Shown piece after piece: positions 44,545 to 53,213 of a stretch of DNA of 59,592 nt. The translations under genes and the position numbers were made by a program. Position 1 is the stretch's first letter. Each line of letters starts with the position of its first letter. The stretch is from Streptococcus suis YS161 (lineage in GTDB: Bacteria > Bacillota > Bacilli > Lactobacillales > Streptococcaceae), in contig NZ_ASCA01000017.1 of assembly GCF_002760245.1 (NCBI RefSeq), forward strand, positions 1-59,592, written 5' to 3'. The notes beneath the pieces were generated by a model, which did no database searches, was not told the origin of the DNA, and was given only the letters and a program-made list of their open reading frames with translations.

Positions 44545-46115
44545 ATAAAAAGCGAACAATAAGTTTTTTTAGACAATTAATTAAAAGTATAGGAATTACT
44601 CAAGTTTGTATCTATGTAGGCATCATAGTCATTTTATTCTTATTGATAGGAATCCAGCCTTTTTTAATATCTGAACTTTTTTCATTTACTAAATCAACTA
44701 TAGATTATACTTATCTATTCTTACTTTTATTATCATTTTTATCTGTATCATTTGTAGCGTTTCCGAAAAATTATATGTTGCAAAAAGTCAGAAAAGTTTC
44801 GAAATCTATTGTTTTTAAGGACATATCAGATAAAAGTTATTCTAAGTTCGTTGATATGAATTTAGGAGAAGTTCAAAATTTAGCATCTGAAATTTCATAC
44901 TCAGCTAGATCGCTACAGTATGAAAGTATTAGTTTTATTTTAAATGTTATATTGATTATCTCTTTGTACGCATTTTCGCTTATAACCTATGATATTTTTA
45001 TTGGTGGCGTTTATATATTATTTTGTAGTCTTTATCTATGGCTATCTATTGTATTTTCAAAAGATAATGTTCGCCTGATTCAAGATGCGTTGGATTCAAC
45101 TAGTGAGACCAATTCCTTTTTTGTTGATTATTTTCAAAATGTAGAGGTAATTATTTCTACATTTAGACAATTTTTTGAAACTAAGAAATACGATACAATT
45201 TTAAGCGAAGAGCAAAAAACATATTTTAATCTACAAAAAAGGATAGATAGTCATCAGTTATTGTTACAGTTAATTCTATCAGTTATGACTGTTGTCATGA
45301 TTGTATTAGTATTAAATAAAAGTAGTGATGGTAGTATGGCTTATATCCTAGTCTTAGTTTACTCATCTATTCATATGAACGGATTTGGCAAACAATTTTT
45401 ATCTGTTTTAGAATCCCTAGATCGATTAGATTTAGCTTTAGATAAAATTGATTTTGGTAGATTAAATAAGGTATCTATATCACATGAGAATACAGATACA
45501 GATAGTTTGATTTCTTTAAAAAATGTTCAATTTTCCCATGGTGATAAGAAAATTTTTGATAATTTAACATTCAGCATTCGAAGAGGAAAATTTATTTTAA
45601 TTAGAGGAAAAAATGGAACGGGAAAGTCAACTTTATTAAAGTTAGTAAAAGGGATGATTACTCCTGATTCTGGAAGCGTTACGCATTATTTATCTTCAGA
45701 ACAAATAGGGTATTTATCACAAAAGATGACTTTATTTGATCGTACTTTGAAAGAGAACATGATATACCCTTTGGATAAGGTTGATGATGCCTTGTTAATG
45801 AACCTAATCGCAGAATTAAAAATGACAACTCTTATTCAAGATGTACATGGATGGTCTGAAAGAAAACCAGGTGATTTTGGGGATAAGTTGTCAGGTGGGG
45901 AAAAGCAAAAGATATTGATTGCCAGAGGTATAATCAATCAATATGAAGTTTTATTATTGGATGAAATAGATTCTGCTTTAGATTTAGAAATGCAGACTCA
46001 ATTAATGACTATTTTAAAAAAATATTACCAAAATAAAACCGTCGTTATGGTAAGTCATAGGAAAATAGAAGAGTCGTTCTTTGATGATATAATTGATATT
46101 GAAACGATTAATTGA
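44541..46115 (+). CDS. ABC exporter, fused membrane and ATPase domains
   Basis: A 524-residue half-transporter: six membrane segments (about residues 20-290), then an ATPase domain with Walker A IRGKNGTGKSTLLKL, signature LSGGEKQKILIARGI, Walker B VLLLDEIDSALD and H-loop MVSHRK. There is no N-terminal C39 peptidase domain, so any exported peptide would be leaderless or cut elsewhere. It is AT-rich like its neighbours and coupled to the 115-residue gene behind shp. Export of a pheromone-induced product is the most economical guess. Confidence 0.88.
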   Translation: MNKKRTISFFRQLIKSIGITQVCIYVGIIVILFLLIGIQPFLISELFSFTKSTIDYTYLFLLLLSFLSVSFVAFPKNYMLQKVRKVSKSIVFKDISDKSYSKFVDMNLGEVQNLASEISYSARSLQYESISFILNVILIISLYAFSLITYDIFIGGVYILFCSLYLWLSIVFSKDNVRLIQDALDSTSETNSFFVDYFQNVEVIISTFRQFFETKKYDTILSEEQKTYFNLQKRIDSHQLLLQLILSVMTVVMIVLVLNKSSDGSMAYILVLVYSSIHMNGFGKQFLSVLESLDRLDLALDKIDFGRLNKVSISHENTDTDSLISLKNVQFSHGDKKIFDNLTFSIRRGKFILIRGKNGTGKSTLLKLVKGMITPDSGSVTHYLSSEQIGYLSQKMTLFDRTLKENMIYPLDKVDDALLMNLIAELKMTTLIQDVHGWSERKPGDFGDKLSGGEKQKILIARGIINQYEVLLLDEIDSALDLEMQTQLMTILKKYYQNKTVVMVSHRKIEESFFDDIIDIETIN

Positions 46116-46153
46116 AATTAGAATAAACATTAGTTGTTCGAGTCAATTTTTTA

Positions 46154-46366
46154 GTGACTATAAGATTATTCATAGTGGTAATAAAATTATTCGATTGCAT
46201 TGGTGAAGTTAATTCTCAATACTCACAGGTATGTCCCAAAAGAATAGTTAGATTTTATTGGGGTAGTGATATAGACCACGGAGTAACTTTGGATGAACTA
46301 AAAAATTTATTGATAACTAAAGATATTAAGAAATGTCGAAAAAATACACTTTACATTCTTCGGTAG
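46154..46366 (+). pseudogene. Possible gene remnant after the ABC exporter
   Basis: A GTG-started 70-codon frame without a ribosome binding site. A second frame in the same region (DYKIIHSGNKIIRLHW) and this one (CPKRIVRFYWGSDIDHGVTLDELKNLL) both look protein-like, as if one small gene had been frameshifted. No family recognised. Confidence 0.3.
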
Positions 46367-46504
46367 CATTAAAAAGCCTCTCTTAATTTTTGGGGATTAT
46401 GTTTCATGCTAACTGTGTGGTATAATAAAAGAAATTATACTAGGATTTAAGATGCACACCCTACATGGTTTTTGCACCCCCTTGAAAGGGAAAGGTTAGA
46501 TTGT

Positions 46505-47344
46505 ATGATAAAGTTGATTGCGACAGACATGGATGGGACCTTTTTAGATGGTCAGGGGAGTTTTGATAGAGAGCGATTTTCACGGGTTTTGGATCAACTA
46601 GATCAGAAAAAGATTCCTTTTGTTATCGCTAGTGGCAATGGAATAGGTAGATTACTACAATTATGCCAAGGATTTGAAAATCGACTGATTTTCGTGGCTG
46701 ATAATGGTGCCCATGTCTATCATCAGGGTAAAACACTCATTCGTCGGGCTATTCAGCAAGTGGAAGTCGAAGCAATACTGCATTTTTTCAAAGGCCGTTG
46801 GGCGGATGTATGTCTGATGTTGTCGAATGATGATAATATTTATATGCAGGCTGGGGCAGGTATGCCATTTGCAGGGACGGATTTGCCAATAGAACCAGCT
46901 CAGATGGCTGCCTTCCAAAATCGTGTGATATATTTAGACGACCTCAGTGCCTATCCAGTTTCAGAGTCAATATACAAGGTTGGTCTCTGGGTTCCTGAAG
47001 CGCGTGTAGAATCGATAACGGAAGAGTTTAACCAGGCTTTTCAAGGTCAGCTGATGGCAGTGACCAGTGGCTATGGCTCGGTGGACATTTTGCCGGCGGG
47101 GATCCACAAGGCCTGGGGCCTGGAGCAGGTCTTACAGGACTTGGGAATACAGGCAGAGCAGGTCATGGCTTTTGGAGATTCGGACAATGATTTGGAACTC
47201 TTAGCCTATGCTGGGCATTCCTATGCCATGGAAAATGCAACAGACAAGGTCAAGGCAGTAGCCAAGTACCGAGCTCCCAGCCATCTGGAGGCAGGGGTCA
47301 TGCAGGTCTTGGAAAATTGGTTGTCGGAAACCAAGGGAGAGTAA
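46505..47344 (+). CDS. Cof-type HAD-IIB sugar-phosphate phosphatase
   Basis: A 279-residue phosphatase of the Cof subfamily. Motif I IATDMDGTFLD carries the nucleophile Asp; motif II VIASGNG; motif III Lys in GIHKAWGLEQ; motif IV MAFGDSDNDLELL. Members dephosphorylate sugar phosphates, FMN or PLP; the substrate is unknown. ATG 46505 is taken because the family starts MIKLIATD; the frame is open 11 codons upstream. Confidence 0.92.
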   Translation: MIKLIATDMDGTFLDGQGSFDRERFSRVLDQLDQKKIPFVIASGNGIGRLLQLCQGFENRLIFVADNGAHVYHQGKTLIRRAIQQVEVEAILHFFKGRWADVCLMLSNDDNIYMQAGAGMPFAGTDLPIEPAQMAAFQNRVIYLDDLSAYPVSESIYKVGLWVPEARVESITEEFNQAFQGQLMAVTSGYGSVDILPAGIHKAWGLEQVLQDLGIQAEQVMAFGDSDNDLELLAYAGHSYAMENATDKVKAVAKYRAPSHLEAGVMQVLENWLSETKGE

Positions 47345-47389
47345 AAAATCCTTGAGTATTTTTATATATCCTCATGCTCTAGTATAAAA

Positions 47390-47423
47390 AACAAGGTCTC
47401 TCAAGCACTGAGAGCCTTGTTTT
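47390..47423. terminator. Bidirectional terminator between HAD gene and ABC-2 operon
   Basis: AACAAGG-CTCTCA / TGAGAG-CCTTGTT stem with a T tail on one strand and A-rich sequence on the other. The stop codon of the minus-strand permease lies at its edge. Confidence 0.8.
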
Positions 47424-48204
47424 AATTTCCAACGCTGGTAAACTTGGTCATGCCGTAGCGGAAGAGTTTATAATTGATAGAAAATAGGACCACTACCACC
47501 AGTGGCAGAGCCAGTCCCCACATAGACAGGTCTAAGAAGTAGAGGGCTGGGAAATAAGCGGTAAAGGCGTAGGGGAAAACAAATATTAGCAGGATTTGAA
47601 TGATTTTTGGATAAATATTGAGTGGGTATTGAGCCATTTGATTGAGGGAGAAAATCCCCATGGTCAGAGGGAAAGATTCAACAATCCAAAAGGCTAGGGC
47701 CGTGGGCCCTAATTGAATGGTCGCATAGAGTAGGCCGATACAAATGGCAATAAAGATTAGTAAGGCTAGTTTTCCAAGACTCCATTCCATGCCTAGCTCA
47801 TTTGAAGCCTGAACAAGTGCAAGGGAACCGATAATGGTTGTTCCGATTCCTTGAGGTTGAATTCGTTCACAGATAAGCTGAAAAAGAGGATTGACAGGCA
47901 TGAGGAGGAGGCGTTCAAATTCGCCTTGTCGGATGTAGCGACTGCCAAACATCCAAAGGTTGTCAAAGAATATCAGGTGAATGGATCGTCCGACGGTGGC
48001 TATTCCATAGATGAAAAGCATTTGACCGTAGTTAAAACCAGCGATTTCCCTGATATTTCCAAAAAGAATATTGAGGAAAATCAAGTAGACAATTTGTTCA
48101 ATCAACGAGGAGAAAAGCCCGATGAAGAAGTCCACCCGAAAGGACATCTGGGCCATCATGTAGACCTTGATATTATAGAGATAGAGGCTGATATATTTCT
48201 TCAT
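47422..48204 (-). CDS. ABC-2 type permease, subunit 2
   Basis: A 260-residue membrane protein with six hydrophobic segments, of the ABC2_membrane_6 (PF06182) type. It starts MKKYISLYLYNIKVYMMAQMSFRVDFFIG and contains IRQGEFERLLLMPVNPLFQ, a loop typical of the family. The start is ATG 48204, one base after the stop codon of the preceding permease; the longer frame to 48288 overlaps that gene. It forms a transporter with the two genes before it; the cargo is unknown. Confidence 0.85.
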   Translation of the reverse strand: MKKYISLYLYNIKVYMMAQMSFRVDFFIGLFSSLIEQIVYLIFLNILFGNIREIAGFNYGQMLFIYGIATVGRSIHLIFFDNLWMFGSRYIRQGEFERLLLMPVNPLFQLICERIQPQGIGTTIIGSLALVQASNELGMEWSLGKLALLIFIAICIGLLYATIQLGPTALAFWIVESFPLTMGIFSLNQMAQYPLNIYPKIIQILLIFVFPYAFTAYFPALYFLDLSMWGLALPLVVVVLFSINYKLFRYGMTKFTSVGN

Positions 48205-48205
48205 G

Positions 48206-48985
48206 TTAACCTCCAAAAATGACAATACGACGCTTGGCCTGAGACCAAAGAGCAGCGATGAAGAGAGCGAGGAATGGTATCCAGACAACTTGCAACCCCA
48301 AAGCCCTTAGATCGCTTTCCTGTCCCAATAAAATGGAAACTGGAACGTTAACCGCATAATTATAGGGAAGGAGTTTCAAAAAGTTTTCCACAGCCTGTGG
48401 ATAGAAGCTGAGTGGCAATAGTGCCCCAGAGGCTAGATTGAAAAGTCCCATTCTCAGAAGCATGACTCCCCAGGCATTAACAGTAAAAAATGCCAAAAAA
48501 CCGAATGCCATATCCAGTAGTTGAACGATAAACATACCGAGGATGGAGCTGACTAGAAAGAGCAAAATGGTCTGGCCATCAGGCAGGTAGAAATCTTGAT
48601 GAACAAGCAAGATACCGATAAATACGATAGCAAACTTTATCAGTTCCAAGAGCTTATTTCCAAGGTCTTTGAAAAAGAGGGCTAGAATAAAGGAATAGGG
48701 TCTGAGAAATTCTCCAGCAATGCTTCCTTTTAAAATGCTATGGGACAAATCTTCTCCGAGTGAGAAAGAATTTAAACTGGCTAGTAGATTAGCAAAGATG
48801 ATATATGTAGTAAAGGTTTGTAGGGTAAAGCCATTGACTTCTGGTTGAGTGAAGAAAATGGTTTTCCAGACATAGAGAGCTACCAAAATCTTCACTGCCA
48901 GTGAAACGAAAGTCGCTAGAAAGAAAGCCTTATACTGCATAGCATTCATCATGGTCAGGCGGGTCATGTAGAGATATTTACGCAT
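48206..48985 (-). CDS. ABC-2 type permease, subunit 1
   Basis: A 259-residue membrane protein related to its neighbour (PF06182-like), with six hydrophobic segments; it opens MRKYLYMTRLTMMNAMQYKAFF. Start at 48985, overlapping the ATPase gene by eight bases, so translation is coupled. The two different permeases probably form a heterodimer. Confidence 0.85.
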   Translation of the reverse strand: MRKYLYMTRLTMMNAMQYKAFFLATFVSLAVKILVALYVWKTIFFTQPEVNGFTLQTFTTYIIFANLLASLNSFSLGEDLSHSILKGSIAGEFLRPYSFILALFFKDLGNKLLELIKFAIVFIGILLVHQDFYLPDGQTILLFLVSSILGMFIVQLLDMAFGFLAFFTVNAWGVMLLRMGLFNLASGALLPLSFYPQAVENFLKLLPYNYAVNVPVSILLGQESDLRALGLQVVWIPFLALFIAALWSQAKRRIVIFGG

Positions 48986-49961
48986 GGATACCCTCCTCAT
49001 AAATCTGACGGACCATGGTTTCAATTTCCAATTCCTTCATGGTGACATCCTCAATGGCATAATGATTGAAAACTTGCTCAATTACCTGGGCACTGGTCCA
49101 AAGCTTGCTTTGGTAGTGGATTTCAAAGTGAAAGTCATCCATTTGTTCAAATTTCCAGCCTTCTAGTTGCAAGTCTTTTTCAATCGGCTTTTCTGTGGAA
49201 AAGAGAATGGTTTTCACTGTGGAAAAGCGTTCTTTGAGGACGGTCAGAGAACCATCGTAGACTTTTTTTCCCTTATCAATGATAAAAATCCGTTCACAGA
49301 GGCTTTCGATGTCCTTCATATCGTGGGAGGTAATCAGAAAAGTGGTCTGGTATTGCTGGTTCATATAGCGGATGAAGGAGCGAATGGTCTCCTTGACGCT
49401 GGCATCCAAGCCGATGGTTGGTTCGTCCAAAAAAACAACGGCAGGCTGGTGGATAAAGATAGCCGCAAATTCACAGCGAACCCGTTGGCCGAGTGACAGA
49501 TTACGGATTGGTTGCTTCATAATATCAGCCAAGTCCAATAAATCAATCAAGACAGCTAGTCTTTCCTTAAAAATCGCATCTGGGACATCATAAATTTTTG
49601 CGTGGAGAATAAAGGATTCCTGGACAGGTAAGTTCCAATCCAAGTGAGATTTTTGTCCAAAGAGAACGCCGATTTGCTTATTGACAGCCTTGCGGTTTTC
49701 TTGTGGGTTGAGCCCATTGATGCGGACGGAGCCTTGGTCTGGATAGAGAACACCAGTCAGCATTTTGATGGTGGTCGACTTACCGGAACCATTGGAGCCG
49801 ATATAGCCGATGATTTCGCCTTTTTTGACCTGCAAGGAAATATCTTGGACGGCAGGAATTTTCTTTTTCTTGGGTTTGAAAAAGGCCTTAATCGAACCTT
49901 TGAGACCGACTTCCTTATCTATGATGGAATAGGTTTTTGATAGATGTTCAGCTTGAATCAT
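48978..49961 (-). CDS. ABC-2 transporter ATPase
   Basis: A 327-residue ATP-binding subunit. Walker A is IGSNGSGKSTTIKML, signature NLSLGQRVRCEFAAIF, Walker B VVFLDEPTIGLD, H-loop LITSHD. A C-terminal extension of about 90 residues is typical for DrrA/NatA-like exporters. Start ATG 49961 with AAAGGAGAT upstream; the frame is open 51 codons further but has no family likeness. It is the first gene of a three-gene operon, divergent in function from the nearby TetR pair. Confidence 0.92.
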   Translation of the reverse strand: MIQAEHLSKTYSIIDKEVGLKGSIKAFFKPKKKKIPAVQDISLQVKKGEIIGYIGSNGSGKSTTIKMLTGVLYPDQGSVRINGLNPQENRKAVNKQIGVLFGQKSHLDWNLPVQESFILHAKIYDVPDAIFKERLAVLIDLLDLADIMKQPIRNLSLGQRVRCEFAAIFIHQPAVVFLDEPTIGLDASVKETIRSFIRYMNQQYQTTFLITSHDMKDIESLCERIFIIDKGKKVYDGSLTVLKERFSTVKTILFSTEKPIEKDLQLEGWKFEQMDDFHFEIHYQSKLWTSAQVIEQVFNHYAIEDVTMKELEIETMVRQIYEEGIHA

Positions 49962-50044
49962 TTTATCATCTCCTTTAAGAAAACGTTTGCACGATAAGAC
50001 TATTATACCATATTTCTTAAGGGGGTGAAGGTAGAAAATAATGA

Positions 50045-50578
50045 TTACGGTAACATTTTGATTAGAAAATCGGTCATATATTGAGGAGATTCTTGCTTTC
50101 CATTTTTTATCCAAACCTGCATGATACCGAAGAAGGCATGCGAAAAATAGATGCTGCTGTATTCTTTTTCAAGTGGAGATAAATCTTCTTTTCCCAAACG
50201 CTCAGCTAAATCGTTTGCGATCAATAATCTAACTTTATTGATAAGAAAATTTTGGATTTCTTGAGTTCCGTTATGAGTTAGTAGGGCTGAGAGTAATTTT
50301 TCACGATAGAGCAATTCGAAAATTTCTAAAAATGATGATTGGCGATTGCCATCATAACGGTCAAATTTTGCCTCTAATTTGTGAAAAAGTCCCTGTTGAT
50401 AGGAGTCAATCAATTCATATTTATCCTTATAATGGGTATAAAAACTAGAGCGACTAATTCCTGCTGTTTGAGCGAGGTGGGTGGTTGTAATTTCGTTAAA
50501 TCCTTGAGTTTCTAGGCAAGTCACCATTGCTTCTAAAATGGCTTGACGAGTTCGTTCTTTCCGATTATCTGTTCCCAT
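50045..50578 (-). CDS. TetR-family regulator of the YhgE/Pip gene
   Basis: A 177-residue regulator: helix-turn-helix in ERTRQAILEAMVTCLETQGFNEITTTHLAQTAGISRSSFYTHYKDKYELIDSY, then a helical C-terminal domain of the TetR_C_7/8-like type. ATG 50578 has AAAGGAGC upstream, which decides against the longer frame to 50608. It diverges from the yhgE-like gene, and each gene has a copy of the same operator motif. Confidence 0.9.
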   Translation of the reverse strand: MGTDNRKERTRQAILEAMVTCLETQGFNEITTTHLAQTAGISRSSFYTHYKDKYELIDSYQQGLFHKLEAKFDRYDGNRQSSFLEIFELLYREKLLSALLTHNGTQEIQNFLINKVRLLIANDLAERLGKEDLSPLEKEYSSIYFSHAFFGIMQVWIKNGKQESPQYMTDFLIKMLP

Positions 50579-50595
50579 TTTGCTCCTTTTATACA

Positions 50596-50617
50596 TTTTT
50601 AGACACATTGTCCAAAA
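50596..50617. promoter_or_regulatory. TetR operator, site 1 (tetR side)
   Basis: TTTAGACA-CATT-GTCCAAAA motif just upstream of the tetR start. It is the inverse of site 2, sharing TTTAGACA-N-TGTCCAA. Confidence 0.75.
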
Positions 50618-50633
50618 AAACGATTCATATTAC

Positions 50634-50661
50634 TTGATTTTGAAAATGATACTTGTATAAT
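50634..50661 (+). promoter_or_regulatory. Promoter of the YhgE/Pip gene
   Basis: TTGATT (50634), 16-bp spacer, TATAAT (50656). Operator site 2 begins 13 bp downstream of the -10. Confidence 0.65.
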
Positions 50662-50673
50662 ATATTTTATCAG

Positions 50674-50694
50674 TTTTTGGACAGGATGTCTAAA
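50674..50694. promoter_or_regulatory. TetR operator, site 2 (yhgE side)
   Basis: TTTTTGGACAGGATGTCTAAA, the inverted counterpart of site 1, between promoter and ribosome binding site of the yhgE-like gene. Confidence 0.75.
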
Positions 50695-50704
50695 GGAGGT
50701 TCTT

Positions 50705-53164
50705 ATGTCGGAAAAAGTAAAGAATTTTTTCAAAAAACCAATGACCTTGATCACCATTCTCGGTGTTTCCTGTGTCCCAGCCTTATATAACATTAGTTTC
50801 CTAACCTCTATGTGGGACCCTTACGGCCGACTAGACCAGTTGCCTGTAGCAGTTGTCAATCAAGACCAGTCGGCGAGCTTTCAAGATAAAACCCTCACCA
50901 TTGGTGATGATATGGTGGATAATATGAAAGAGAGCAAGAGCCTGGATTTCCACTTTGTATCAGAAAAAGATGCGGAAAAAGGTTTGGAAGAAGGGGACTA
51001 TTACATGGTCATTACCCTACCAGAAGATTTATCAGAAAAAGCATCCAGTCTCTTGACGGATCAGCCTGAACCACTAACAATTTCTTACCAAACCTCTAAA
51101 GGTCACAGCTTTGTCGCTTCTAAGATGGGCGAATCAGCCATGGAAAAATTGAAAGCGTCTGTTTCAGAGACGATTACTGAAACATACACCTCGGCTGTTT
51201 TTGACAGCATGGGAGAGATTCAAAACGGCATGGTTGAGGCAGCAGATGGAAGTCAACAATTGACAGATGGAGCTAGTCAATTAGAAACCGGAAGTCAGAC
51301 TCTATCATCAGGCTTATCTACCTTATCTTCATCAGGTCAATCACTGGTGACAGGAGCAAACCAATTGGCTACTGGAGTTGTGTCTTATACAGATGGAGTC
51401 AATCAGGCTGCTTCAGGAAGTCAAACACTTTCCAGTGGCTTAACAACCTACACAAATGGGGTAGCGAGTCTTGCTTCAGGTGCAGAGCAATTAAATGCCA
51501 ATTCCTCTCAGCTCATCGCTGGGGTGGGACAATTGCAAACAGGAGCAAGTCAGGTCGAACAACTGGTAACAGGAGCCAATCAATTGCAGGCAGGCTTGGA
51601 GCAACTCGCTAGTTCAACTAGTTTGTCTGCTGAACAGTCTAGTCAGATACAGGCTTTATTGACAGGGCTTCCTCAGTTGCAAGCGGCCATCAACCAATTA
51701 AATGATAGCCTATCAAGTATGGGAGGAGTTGCAGTAGATACCTCTACTCTATCTAGCCTCTTGACAGAGATGGGGGCTCAGGCTCAAGGATTGTTGACTG
51801 CAGCCCAAGCTGATAAAACAGCCAGCATTGAAGCTTTGCAAGCAACGGCTACCTATCAAAACTTGACAGCTGATCAGCAAGCTGAATTGGTTGGAGCCCT
51901 CCAAAACTCACCTTCGGCAACAGCGACAGTAGCCAAAACGATTTTGGACCAATTGTCGCAACTCAGTCAAGCCTTATCAAGCTTACAAAGTCTTTCTGGC
52001 ATGGCAACACAAATGAGCCAGCTGCAATCAGCTGTCGGTCAGATCAACACGGCTGCCAATCAAGCATTGCCAGGCGCCACAACAGCCATTGAAAACCTAT
52101 CAAGTGGCTTGAGTCAGGTCAACACCGCCTTGAACCAACAAGTTCTACCAGGAACTCAAGCCTTGACGAGTGGTGTGAGTCAACTTCAAACGCAATTATC
52201 AAATGGAGCAAGTCAGCTCATGTCAGGAGTAACAGCCTATACCGCAGGTGTTGCCCAACTAGCAGAGGGTGGAGCCCAGTTGGTTGCAAACAACAGTAGC
52301 ATCCAATCTGGAGGTGGCCAGTTAACATCAGGATTGGCAACCTTGGCTGCCAACTCCAGTCAACTTGTCAGCGGTTCAGGACAACTGGCTTCGGGTAGTC
52401 AGCGATTGATTTCTGGTGCAGAACAGTTGGTTAGTGGCGGTCAAACCTTGACAAGCGGTATTTCCAGTCTTCGTACAGGTAGTGAAACCCTGACGAATTC
52501 ACTCAGCTCAGCCAGTCAACAACTATCAGTCGTCTCTGTAGAAGACAAAAATGCACAAGCAGTTTCTCAACCAGTCACCTTGGAGCACAGTGACAAAGAT
52601 GATGTGAAAACCAACGGTGTCGGAATGGCTCCTTACATGGTGTCTGTTGCCCTAATGGTTGCAGCCTTATCAGCGAATGTTATTTTTGTCAAACACATTG
52701 ATAATCGCTCCTACAAGAACCGTTGGGACTGGGCCAAAGGAAAACTCTTGCTCAATGGGACCATTGCCAGCCTAGCAGCATTGATTCTGTACGATGTTCT
52801 TCGCTTGATTGGAATCGAACCGGCTCATCCAATGGCAACCTTGGGATTAATCCTCTTAGCCTCATGGACCTTCATGGCCCTCGTTACAGCCCTGGTAGGC
52901 TGGAACAATCGTTTCGGATCCTTCGCCAGTTTAATTCTCTTGTTACTACAGCTTGGCTCAAGCGCAGGTACCTATCCAATTGAACTCAGCCCACGCTTCT
53001 TCCAAGTCATTCAGCCCTATCTTCCAATGACCTATTCTGTGTCAGGTCTTCGTCAAACCATTTCTATGATTGGAAATAGTAGTCATCAAGTTTGGATACT
53101 GAGCCTCTTCTTAGTAGGCTTCATGGGACTAGGTCTTTTGATTTATAATCAGAATAATGAATAA
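50705..53164 (+). CDS. YhgE/Pip family membrane protein
   Basis: An 819-residue protein. It has an N-terminal membrane segment and YhgE/Pip N domain (about residues 15-165). A long middle region of LxxG heptad-like repeats follows (GANQLATG, GSQTLSSG, GAEQLNAN and many more; about residues 180-610) that should form an extended coil. Five C-terminal membrane segments include LSPRFFQVIQPYLPMTYSVSGLRQTIS. Relatives include Lactococcus Pip, a phage c2 receptor, and ABC-2-like export proteins. AAAGGAGG precedes the ATG. Control by the divergent TetR protein is very likely. Confidence 0.92.
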   Translation: MSEKVKNFFKKPMTLITILGVSCVPALYNISFLTSMWDPYGRLDQLPVAVVNQDQSASFQDKTLTIGDDMVDNMKESKSLDFHFVSEKDAEKGLEEGDYYMVITLPEDLSEKASSLLTDQPEPLTISYQTSKGHSFVASKMGESAMEKLKASVSETITETYTSAVFDSMGEIQNGMVEAADGSQQLTDGASQLETGSQTLSSGLSTLSSSGQSLVTGANQLATGVVSYTDGVNQAASGSQTLSSGLTTYTNGVASLASGAEQLNANSSQLIAGVGQLQTGASQVEQLVTGANQLQAGLEQLASSTSLSAEQSSQIQALLTGLPQLQAAINQLNDSLSSMGGVAVDTSTLSSLLTEMGAQAQGLLTAAQADKTASIEALQATATYQNLTADQQAELVGALQNSPSATATVAKTILDQLSQLSQALSSLQSLSGMATQMSQLQSAVGQINTAANQALPGATTAIENLSSGLSQVNTALNQQVLPGTQALTSGVSQLQTQLSNGASQLMSGVTAYTAGVAQLAEGGAQLVANNSSIQSGGGQLTSGLATLAANSSQLVSGSGQLASGSQRLISGAEQLVSGGQTLTSGISSLRTGSETLTNSLSSASQQLSVVSVEDKNAQAVSQPVTLEHSDKDDVKTNGVGMAPYMVSVALMVAALSANVIFVKHIDNRSYKNRWDWAKGKLLLNGTIASLAALILYDVLRLIGIEPAHPMATLGLILLASWTFMALVTALVGWNNRFGSFASLILLLLQLGSSAGTYPIELSPRFFQVIQPYLPMTYSVSGLRQTISMIGNSSHQVWILSLFLVGFMGLGLLIYNQNNE

Positions 53165-53169
53165 TTAGA

Positions 53170-53202
53170 AAACCAACTGCTCCATGTGAACAGTTGGTTT
53201 TT
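53170..53202. terminator. Terminator between yhgE-like and DUF4097 genes
   Basis: AAACCAACTG / CAGTTGGTTT perfect stem with an 11-nt loop and T tail; convergent genes on both sides. Confidence 0.85.
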
Positions 53203-53213
53203 GGTTGATGTGG

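Noticed and set aside
47851..48222. 123-codon plus-strand ORF opposite the ABC-2 permeases
   Set aside because: It is the complement of two coupled, clearly recognisable permease genes.
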